From the NCBI RefSeq assembly GCF_007197645.1, contig NZ_VKGK01000026.1, positions 1-64,000 on the forward strand: a DNA stretch of 64,000 nucleotides. The letters are read 5' to 3'. Shown in pieces: positions 57,018-64,000 of this stretch (position 1 is the stretch's first letter; the number at the start of each line of letters is the position of its first letter). This DNA comes from Shewanella hanedai (GTDB taxonomy: Bacteria; Pseudomonadota; Gammaproteobacteria; Enterobacterales; Shewanellaceae). The translations under genes were made by a program, and so were the position numbers. The notes beneath the pieces are model-generated. The model was not told where the DNA came from. It did not search any database and was given only the letters and a program-made list of their open reading frames with translations.

Positions 57018-60000
57018 TTGATGATCCGCATCTTATCCCGCACCAAGCGGCTTATGCTCGCGCTTTTTTTTATCTGCACTTGCCTACTCACAGCAATCGT
57101 TTTTGGCTATGAGTGGCTAGCAATAAAGATTGCGGATCAATATCTGGCCAAATATAACACTCAGATCACTGAATTCAGGATTCGCCCCCGCTCGCTCACT
57201 CATTGGCAACTGCCAAAATTGACATTAAAGGTCAAAGGAAGCGAGATCAAAATCCAAGATCTTGAACTTACATTTGATAAGCATTTTTCTCCCTTTAACT
57301 TTTCTACTGACCAACTAACAAAGATCACATTAGGTCGTGTTGATGTCAGTCTGAGCCCAGATGTGCTGACAAATGAAGGTAAATCTGTCGATTCACAGGG
57401 ACCCACTTTGGCTCTGGATATCGCCCAACTTCCTCAAATTGATATTGGCTATACGCAACTCACGCTTAAAGGGATCCCGTCCACGCGTTTGAGTCTAGAT
57501 TTAGAGTACCTAAGACTAGATAAACAGGGACGATTAACCAGCTTTCTCAGCCAGCAAGGGGAAAAGCTTTTCGCCTTAGATGCCCGGCTAAATGAGAAAA
57601 AATGGTCTGTTTCAAGTTCTATCGTCTTTGAACAGCTTCAGCTCCTGTTAACCCAAATAAGCCAACAAGCTCACGATAGTAGTGCCTTAAGTATTCTGTT
57701 ACAGGCAAAAGCAAGATTAGATGAACTTGGATTGCAGTTTAGTGGAACTCTAAATAGCCAAGCTGATTTAAACCTTAAAACCGCCCAGTTGCAATCCACA
57801 CATCAGCTGATTGATAGCCAGTTGGTCTTAACCAAGTTATCAAATTTAGTCATACTCCCAAGTACTTTGGCCACAGTTCCGAAAAGTGAACGTGAACGCC
57901 AACACTTACCTAACCGACAGCTTAAGTTTGAGATAAAAGGTCATATTGCTGATTTATCATTAACCCTGTCCCCTCTCTCACTGCAATTGGCTCCTGATCA
58001 TCAGCAACAAGCTTCACTGCTTTCACTCATTGAAAATGGCGAACTGCGCAAGGTTATCGAACAAGTCCATCTGAACAATCAAAATAATAACCAGGAATTT
58101 GACAAATTAGCGGTGGCACTATCACTCAATAAGCCGGTCATCTACTCATTTCAGTCTCATGAAATAAACGCCCCAAATGCTCAATTCTCATTTGAGACTG
58201 ACAAACTCTCTGTCATCAGCTCAGTAAAGGAGTTTAACCTTAACGTACCGACTGAGACCAACAATCTAGCGCTCAATAGTGTGTGGTCGCTGAAAGCAGA
58301 AACGAAAGCCACACTGAATCTAGAACAACTCTTAGATAAGAACGTGGATAAAAGCGTCCCCTTATTCAAATTTCCTCTGGCTAAAAGTTCTCTGTTTTTG
58401 CAAGGAGACCTTAAAATCGAACCGATAGATAACGAAACGGATAGCTCATCTGCGCAGCAAACGGCATTTAGCTTCAACATCGACCCACAAGCTCAAATCA
58501 CCAGCGATGGGCTTACTGTTCACGCTAGCCAAGGTAAAAAACCGACCGCGATGAACATGAAGGTAAAATCACTCTCTTTACTAAGCCACTCTCCTCTTAA
58601 AGCCAGCTATGTTTCCGGTCAGGTTTCTATGGCATTACCTAGCCTCACTTTAGCCCTCGGCCCAGTGAGCTACTATCATCCTCAACCTTCATCTAAAACC
58701 AAAGAGATCGAATTTGAAGTTGAGAGTCTAATCTTTAACGCGAGCAGCCCAAGTTACTTCACTACTACACAAAGAGATTCAGGCGATAAGCAAGATTTGG
58801 CAGCAAGTGATTTTCAGTTCACAGGATCCGTCTTTTCGTTAACCTCATCGGGCGTGAGCTTTTTAGATAAACAGGTAGATGAGCTTTTAGCACAACCGAA
58901 CAGTGCACTTTCAGATAAAGAAATAGCATTGCAGGCACCATTAGCGTCACCATCATTGTTTATCTCTACCCAGGAGACCAAATTTGCGTCATTAGATACC
59001 ATCCTTATAAACAGTGTTCACACCAATAAAAGTAATGATGACAATGACCGTCGATTAATGGTCACACTTCCCAGTTTCACACTAGAACAAACAGACTCAG
59101 AACTCACCCATGTCACGAAACTAAACTCAAAGCCAATAAATCAGCGGGCATTAAATCAAGAGTTCACTGGGCAACTTCCCAAACTCAGCCTAACAATAGC
59201 GAAGCCAACGACGCTAGAACTGAACCCTGAACACGGGATCAGTGTGTCGACATTGCTTAGTCAAACTCCTTGGGAGAATCAAGCCACATATCACATTGAG
59301 GGATTAGAGATAAAACGTCATTATCATAAGAACAAGCGTCTTAGAACCGAAAAGTTATTACAGCTTTATCAAGGCACTGTGACGCAAACATTTAATTGGA
59401 ATAAAGAAAGCTTATTGACCCAAGAGCAGTGGGATTTTGACGGGCTTGAACTCAACTCAGAGCATAAAGTCACCCCAGATTTAGCACACACCGACGCTTC
59501 CCCTTTATCCATTAATGGTAAAATCAATCTTGATACCGAACTCAGCCATGTTATCTCGCTCATTGAATCAACTTATCCGCTACCGACAACACTTTATGCC
59601 GATGGGCATGCAGCGCTTAATGCTCGCTATCAGTTTACACAAAAGAGAGTGCCGGTAAATAAAGAGGACAAAGCATCAACTCAGAAAGTCAGCCAATTTA
59701 TTGTCGATTTCACTCCAACACTCAGTGAACTGAGTGGCAGCATTAATGAGCTGCCGTTTGAGGAGGCAATGATGAATGCTAAATGCCAACTGAGCTTGCA
59801 CAGCAGTCAAGAGGGTGAGACTTCGGGCACTAAAGAGCAAAGTACACTCTCCTGTCCTGATATCAACTTATCCGCTACCGCCTTCAATCCAGGCGTGCTT
59901 ATTGAAGACTTTACCTCTCATGCCAGCCTCTTAGTCTCTTTGGATTCAGAGCACGCTTTAGATTCTAACCAAATAGAACCCGCTGACAATGTGCCTGCCA

Positions 60001-60557
60001 ATCTGTCGAATTTCGATATCCAGATGAATGCCGATGGTAAGCTTTTGGGCGGTAAACTCAGCCTGCCTGAATTCAGCCTTAAGCTGAAAGACCGCTCCCA
60101 CGGATACTTATTACTTCAAGGGCTTAGTTTGGCAGAGCTTATCGCGATTCAACCTCAAGTTGGTCTGCATGCTGATGGGACATTTGATGGGGTGCTACCG
60201 GTAGAATTGGTCGGTGGAAAAGTGTCGGTCAGTGGTGGACGACTGGCCGCAAGAGCGCCAGGAGGACTGATTACACTGAGTGGTAATCCTGGTGTTGATC
60301 AGATGAGAGACTCACAACCCTATTTAGACTTTGCCTTTTCAACGTTAGAACATCTTGAGTATTCGCAACTTTCAAGCAGCTTTGATATGGCGCCGTCAGG
60401 AGATGCTATTTTAAACGTTAATGTGAAAGGAGAGGCAAAAGGGATTGAACGACCTATCCACTTGAACTACTCTCAGGAAGAGAATATGTTACAGCTTTTA
60501 AAAAGTCTGCAAATAGGCGATAAACTGCAGACTCAAATTGAACAGTCCATGAATTAA
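57018..60557 (+). CDS. ydbH: YdbH-family AsmA-like envelope protein
   Basis: The product is 1179 residues. An N-terminal membrane anchor (LMLALFFICTCLLTAIVFGY) is followed by a very long beta-rich periplasmic part. The C-terminal 200 residues hold the conserved YdbH region (LLQGLSLAELIAIQPQVGLH, ADGTFDGVLPVELVGGKVSV, DFAFSTLEHLEYSQLSSSFD). YdbH is one of the AsmA-like proteins that bridge the membranes for phospholipid transport to the outer membrane. It is followed by ynbE- and ydbL-like genes in the usual order. Confidence 0.85.
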   Translation: MMIRILSRTKRLMLALFFICTCLLTAIVFGYEWLAIKIADQYLAKYNTQITEFRIRPRSLTHWQLPKLTLKVKGSEIKIQDLELTFDKHFSPFNFSTDQLTKITLGRVDVSLSPDVLTNEGKSVDSQGPTLALDIAQLPQIDIGYTQLTLKGIPSTRLSLDLEYLRLDKQGRLTSFLSQQGEKLFALDARLNEKKWSVSSSIVFEQLQLLLTQISQQAHDSSALSILLQAKARLDELGLQFSGTLNSQADLNLKTAQLQSTHQLIDSQLVLTKLSNLVILPSTLATVPKSERERQHLPNRQLKFEIKGHIADLSLTLSPLSLQLAPDHQQQASLLSLIENGELRKVIEQVHLNNQNNNQEFDKLAVALSLNKPVIYSFQSHEINAPNAQFSFETDKLSVISSVKEFNLNVPTETNNLALNSVWSLKAETKATLNLEQLLDKNVDKSVPLFKFPLAKSSLFLQGDLKIEPIDNETDSSSAQQTAFSFNIDPQAQITSDGLTVHASQGKKPTAMNMKVKSLSLLSHSPLKASYVSGQVSMALPSLTLALGPVSYYHPQPSSKTKEIEFEVESLIFNASSPSYFTTTQRDSGDKQDLAASDFQFTGSVFSLTSSGVSFLDKQVDELLAQPNSALSDKEIALQAPLASPSLFISTQETKFASLDTILINSVHTNKSNDDNDRRLMVTLPSFTLEQTDSELTHVTKLNSKPINQRALNQEFTGQLPKLSLTIAKPTTLELNPEHGISVSTLLSQTPWENQATYHIEGLEIKRHYHKNKRLRTEKLLQLYQGTVTQTFNWNKESLLTQEQWDFDGLELNSEHKVTPDLAHTDASPLSINGKINLDTELSHVISLIESTYPLPTTLYADGHAALNARYQFTQKRVPVNKEDKASTQKVSQFIVDFTPTLSELSGSINELPFEEAMMNAKCQLSLHSSQEGETSGTKEQSTLSCPDINLSATAFNPGVLIEDFTSHASLLVSLDSEHALDSNQIEPADNVPANLSNFDIQMNADGKLLGGKLSLPEFSLKLKDRSHGYLLLQGLSLAELIAIQPQVGLHADGTFDGVLPVELVGGKVSVSGGRLAARAPGGLITLSGNPGVDQMRDSQPYLDFAFSTLEHLEYSQLSSSFDMAPSGDAILNVNVKGEAKGIERPIHLNYSQEENMLQLLKSLQIGDKLQTQIEQSMN

Positions 60558-60655
60558 GTTGTATTACACTGAGGCGTTCAGCTTATCGTCATCTTAAACT
60601 GGTTATAGTTTATCTACTCAAACTACTTCAGAGACAGGATTAAAAGGAACTTGCT

Positions 60656-60856
60656 GTGAAAAAATTGCCCATCCAACGCACTAGCTTAAGCGCAATTATC
60701 GCTCTGCTACTGATGACAGGCTGCACGCCAACAATACAGATAGCACCACCGGATAAGCCCATCGTGATTAATCTCAATGTTAAGATTGAACATGAGATAC
60801 GCATTAAAGTGGACAAAGAGCTCGATGAACTACTCACCAATGATGAACTTTTTTAA
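60656..60856 (+). CDS. ynbE: YnbE-family outer-membrane lipoprotein
   Basis: The product is 66 residues. A lipobox, LLLMTGC, ends the signal peptide near residue 22. The GTG start has an AAAAGGAAC site. The remainder (IQIAPPDKPIVINLNVKIEH) matches YnbE, a small lipoprotein that partners YdbH at the outer membrane. It lies about 100 bp after ydbH and before ydbL. Confidence 0.85.
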   Translation: MKKLPIQRTSLSAIIALLLMTGCTPTIQIAPPDKPIVINLNVKIEHEIRIKVDKELDELLTNDELF

Positions 60857-60883
60857 CCAACTCAGCAAAATAAGGAGTAGAGA

Positions 60884-61204
60884 ATGAAAACTAAGTTACT
60901 CGTGTTCACTGCAGGTTTACTGCTGAGCTTAAACGCATTTGCCATCTCTTTACAGGATGCAAAATCTCAAGGTTTAGTGGGTGAACAAGCTAACGGTTAT
61001 TTGGGTACCGTCATAAACGAACCTCAAGCCAACAGTGTTGCCAAAGAGGTGAACGCTAAGCGTAAAGCGCATTATGAGAAAATAGCTAAGAAGAATGGCA
61101 TCACTGTCAATGAAGTGGCCAAACTCGCGGCGCAGAAGGCCATGAAGGCAACGAAACGTGGTCAGTATATAAAAGACTCGAATGGCAAATGGGTAAAGAA
61201 ATAG
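60884..61204 (+). CDS. ydbL: YdbL-family periplasmic protein
   Basis: The product is 106 residues with a signal peptide (KTKLLVFTAGLLLSLNAFAI). The family motif AKSQGLVGEQANGYLGTVI is followed by KAHYEKIAKKNGI and AAQKAMKATKRGQYI. YdbL is encoded with ydbH and ynbE and thought to support their bridge. A good AAGGAG site precedes the ATG. Confidence 0.85.
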   Translation: MKTKLLVFTAGLLLSLNAFAISLQDAKSQGLVGEQANGYLGTVINEPQANSVAKEVNAKRKAHYEKIAKKNGITVNEVAKLAAQKAMKATKRGQYIKDSNGKWVKK

Positions 61205-61223
61205 CGCTCAAGTTAAGCCAATA

Positions 61224-61248
61224 AAAAAGCCCGCAATGCGGGCTTTTT
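61224..61248. terminator. Bidirectional terminator between ydbL and the nuclease gene
   Basis: An 11-pair stem AAAAAGCCCGC/GCGGGCTTTTT with a 3-base loop has T-runs on both strands. It serves the convergent plus-strand ydbL and minus-strand nuclease genes. Confidence 0.9.
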
Positions 61249-61269
61249 ACTGTTCACTAAACGGCTAAG

Positions 61270-64000
61270 TTAGAATCGTAACTTAGCACTGTCTTTCAAA
61301 CCATCGTTGTCTTTTACCACTAATTTAACTTTAGAAGCACGAGTCGCAAATTTCACCGCAACTGGGCCAGATGCCTTGCTACCATCATTAAACTTCCACT
61401 TATGCTTAGTGATATAGCCATCTTCATCGTAACTTAGCGATACAAAGATATCGATAAACCATAGGTCGATATGATGGATCACAGCAACTGGATTTACCTG
61501 CTCAGGCTCAGTGCTAATCGTGATCGTTTGAGAAACACTATGGCTTAAGCCTCCGTCATCGGTAACCGTTAAGGTAACAACATAATCGCCATCTTGCGCA
61601 TATTCATGGCTTACATTCTCACCATTACCGGTACTGTCATCACCAAACTGCCACTCATAGAGCACCAACTCACCATCTTCATCGGTAGAGGTGCTGGTCA
61701 AGTTAACCATTGCGCCTTGAACGTCAGCAGTAAAGCTGGCTACAGGTGCCATATTTGCAGCTTCAAGCAGTAAAGAGATAATCACAGGATCATGATCTGA
61801 AGAGCGGTATGCATCGCCATTGTAAAGCGTCTCTAACTGAGAAGCTGACTTAAACTCTTCGTTATAATCAATCGAACGTGGCTCATCGGTGTTGATATGC
61901 CACTCAGTGACATCCACAACGTTGTCGAGCAATGCGCTGTTGGCTAATGCATGATCTAACTGGCCAGTTTCACCAGAAAAGACATAAGAGTAAGCACCAG
62001 TTTTACCTAAGTGATCAAACAACTCTGTATAGCCAGCATCACTTAATGCTGTTAATGGATCTTCTTGAGCATAAGCATTCAAGTCACCAATAAGCAGAAC
62101 TGCAGCCTCTGGATATTCTGCATCTAACCAAGTTCCCACCGCTTGCGCTGCACGGGTACGCGTTAAGTTACAGTTAGCTTGACCGTCATTAAGATCAGGA
62201 TCCCCAAGACTGTCACAGTTACTCCCCTTCGACTTTAGGTGATTCACCGCTACAACAAATGATTCATCACTGTCGTTAAGCGAGAAAGCTTGCGTCAGCA
62301 TAGGGCGGTTTTTACCGTCATTAAACAAAGGTTGACCATCATCATCTAGCGGTGAGTTAGCAGAAGATAGAATCTTAGCTGCACCTTCAGGGCTAACCTT
62401 ATCAAGTCGGTAGATAATCCCTACTGCAATCGCATCGGTTCCAATCCCACTACCACCGCCATTGACGTAACCATAACGGGTTTCGCCAAGTGCCACGTTA
62501 AGGCCAGAAACGAGGTCAGCAATGGCTGAACTAGCACCAAAACCGTCGTTCTCAATTTCCATCAAACCAAACAAATCAGCATCGATGCCAACCATTGCAC
62601 TAATGATTTTGACGCGTTGACGTTCAAACTCAGTGGCAGTATCAGCGCCACGTGGTGTTGGGAATCCAGCGCCTGCACCATCGCCATTGAAGTAGTTAAG
62701 TACGTTGAAACTTGCCACGGTCAAATTACCACCCGCAGCAAGATCAGGTGCTAAAGTTCTGGCGTTGTCGGCAACGATATTGACCGTATCGACAGGCATT
62801 AGACGATACTTACCAAATCCATAATGCATCATTGCATTTAGACCTGTGACCATATCACCAACACGAACAGTATTGTCAGCACTTAACCCCGGCGCTGGGT
62901 AGCGAACAGGATCAGGATTTTGCGAGGTTAAACCATCGTCAAGTACAATGGCATCTCTTGCATTGGCTGCTGTCACCGCGAGGGCGTCAGCGCCCGGCGC
63001 TGCGACTTGCGTGCCAATGAAGTGACGCTCACTGCCCAGCAATAACTCACCAAAACGGCCTAAGTTATAGACTTCATTAACAACTAGGTTTTGAGTAAAG
63101 CTCACTCGCATCCCTTCAAAGGCTTCAAGATCAGCAATATCATCAACAGGCAATGTCACGCTAGCAGCAGTTGGAATCGCTTGTGCTGAACCACACAGTT
63201 TGTGTGACACAATATCAGCCAGCTCTGTGAGCCCGTTAAACTCTTTAACCACTGCTTGAACGCGAATAAGATCGCCCACAAGGTAATCGGTATCACCACC
63301 GGTATAAACAAACACACCTTCTGAAGTAAGAGGATCCGCATCGACTGCATCATCAGCACTCTGAATGAAGAGTCCTTTTAAGCCAGCCTCTTGATTGCTG
63401 GTCACCACTGCTTCTACTTCAATGGTTTGTCCATTTAATGGACTCACATCTGTTTGCCCTTGCACTGCATGAATGCTAACCGCAGGATCATGACACACGA
63501 GTTCAACTGGAGGTGGCGGATCAATTGGACCTGAACCATCGAATTGGCCAAGATCTGAAATATCATCTTGCGCGAAACCAAGCCAAGTCTCTAAACTGGC
63601 GACATCATCTGCAACGGTGTCAGCAGTCAACATATCTGGATTACGACGCAGTGTATTATTTTGTGTCGATAAGTCGCCACTGCCCCACTGGCTTCCAGGA
63701 TCAAAACCAACTTGACCTAGGCTGTCGACAACCTCACCGCTTGAAGTTAATACAATGGCGTCATCGCCATTGAAAAAGCTGCTATTACTGACTTGATCAG
63801 CAAGAGCTAAAATTTCAGCACTTGAATCGTTATCGGCGACAACATAAGTTTCACCCGCAGCCAATGAGCCACTTAAACTGATGTTGGCTCCAGCTTGGGT
63901 ATTACCATTAAAGTAAAATTCGACTTGGTATTGACTTAGATCAATCGCGGTTGCGGTTGGATTGTAGAGTTCGAAGGCTTTATTGTTACTACTGCCCTCG
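61270..64000 (-). CDS. ExeM/NucH-type extracellular nuclease, 5' end outside window
   Basis: The frame is open to the right edge, so the N-terminus and signal peptide are missing. From the edge inward there is a lamin-tail-like domain (NKAFELYNPTATAIDLSQYQ), an OB-fold part (VSPLNGQTIEVEAVVTSNQE), and an endonuclease/exonuclease/phosphatase domain (LTVASFNVLNYFNGD, LMEIENDGFG, VAVNHLKSKGSNCD, LLIGDLNAYAQED, SSDHDPVIISL). Then come a PKD domain (YEWQFGDDSTGNGENVSHEY) and a second PKD-like unit ending KLRF. It should degrade extracellular DNA. Unlike the ExeM of some Shewanella, the end shows no GlyGly-CTERM anchor. Confidence 0.88.
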   Translation of the reverse strand, partial: EGSSNNKAFELYNPTATAIDLSQYQVEFYFNGNTQAGANISLSGSLAAGETYVVADNDSSAEILALADQVSNSSFFNGDDAIVLTSSGEVVDSLGQVGFDPGSQWGSGDLSTQNNTLRRNPDMLTADTVADDVASLETWLGFAQDDISDLGQFDGSGPIDPPPPVELVCHDPAVSIHAVQGQTDVSPLNGQTIEVEAVVTSNQEAGLKGLFIQSADDAVDADPLTSEGVFVYTGGDTDYLVGDLIRVQAVVKEFNGLTELADIVSHKLCGSAQAIPTAASVTLPVDDIADLEAFEGMRVSFTQNLVVNEVYNLGRFGELLLGSERHFIGTQVAAPGADALAVTAANARDAIVLDDGLTSQNPDPVRYPAPGLSADNTVRVGDMVTGLNAMMHYGFGKYRLMPVDTVNIVADNARTLAPDLAAGGNLTVASFNVLNYFNGDGAGAGFPTPRGADTATEFERQRVKIISAMVGIDADLFGLMEIENDGFGASSAIADLVSGLNVALGETRYGYVNGGGSGIGTDAIAVGIIYRLDKVSPEGAAKILSSANSPLDDDGQPLFNDGKNRPMLTQAFSLNDSDESFVVAVNHLKSKGSNCDSLGDPDLNDGQANCNLTRTRAAQAVGTWLDAEYPEAAVLLIGDLNAYAQEDPLTALSDAGYTELFDHLGKTGAYSYVFSGETGQLDHALANSALLDNVVDVTEWHINTDEPRSIDYNEEFKSASQLETLYNGDAYRSSDHDPVIISLLLEAANMAPVASFTADVQGAMVNLTSTSTDEDGELVLYEWQFGDDSTGNGENVSHEYAQDGDYVVTLTVTDDGGLSHSVSQTITISTEPEQVNPVAVIHHIDLWFIDIFVSLSYDEDGYITKHKWKFNDGSKASGPVAVKFATRASKVKLVVKDNDGLKDSAKLRF

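Overview
The window looks like a chromosomal segment of a marine Shewanella or a close relative. The evidence is the smc-zipA-ligA block, a cysZ gene, the ydbH-ynbE-ydbL trio, an ExeM-type secreted nuclease and a moderately AT-rich base composition. The assignment rests on gene content and order read by eye; no database was consulted.

Region 1 (1-2.0 kb) is accessory and partly decayed. It holds a possible integron-cassette-like ORF, a small membrane protein, a 31-bp near-perfect palindrome, hairpin-rich non-coding DNA and a gene that reads only through a frameshift.

Region 2 (2.06-37.03 kb, almost all on the minus strand) is a contractile, phage-tail-like injection system related to extracellular contractile injection systems (eCIS: Afp, PVC, MAC). 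In transcription order it runs: an ECF-like sigma factor with an N-terminal 13-residue repeat, a specialised NusG/RfaH paralog, a T4-type lysozyme, a tail-terminator/cap protein, one sheath, one main tube, two paralogous tube-like proteins, a further gp19-type tube-like protein, a 46-residue DUF5908-like protein, an Afp7-like tube/baseplate protein without LysM, a VgrG-like spike, a small unknown, a gp25 wedge protein, a putative spike tip, a 1583-residue baseplate protein, two tandem collar fibres, a second baseplate protein, a tape-measure-like protein, a repeat protein, an unknown, a LamG-PASTA adhesin, a 1922-residue hexapeptide-repeat fibre, an unknown (possible fibre chaperone), a degenerate muramidase-like protein, a 3-TM holin and a polyglutamine protein. 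No AAA+ ATPase (Afp15-like) is visible, which is unusual. The plausible logic is that the sigma factor and NusG paralog switch on and carry transcription through a 35-kb cluster, the structural genes build the particle, several fibres and adhesins set binding, and the lysozyme and holin release it by lysis.

Region 3 (37.7-49 kb, minus strand) is ordinary chromosome: a DsbA-like oxidoreductase, a YeeZ-like epimerase, an HD-GYP protein, DUF2919 and DUF1842 proteins, ligA, zipA and smc.

Region 4 (49-64 kb) is mixed: cysZ, a 5'-truncated GyrI-like remnant, a double SnoaL-like protein, an AraC regulator, a PEBP protein, a MITE-like element, an acyl-CoA dehydrogenase, a D-hexose-6-phosphate mutarotase, ydbH-ynbE-ydbL, and the C-terminal part of an extracellular nuclease that runs off the right edge.
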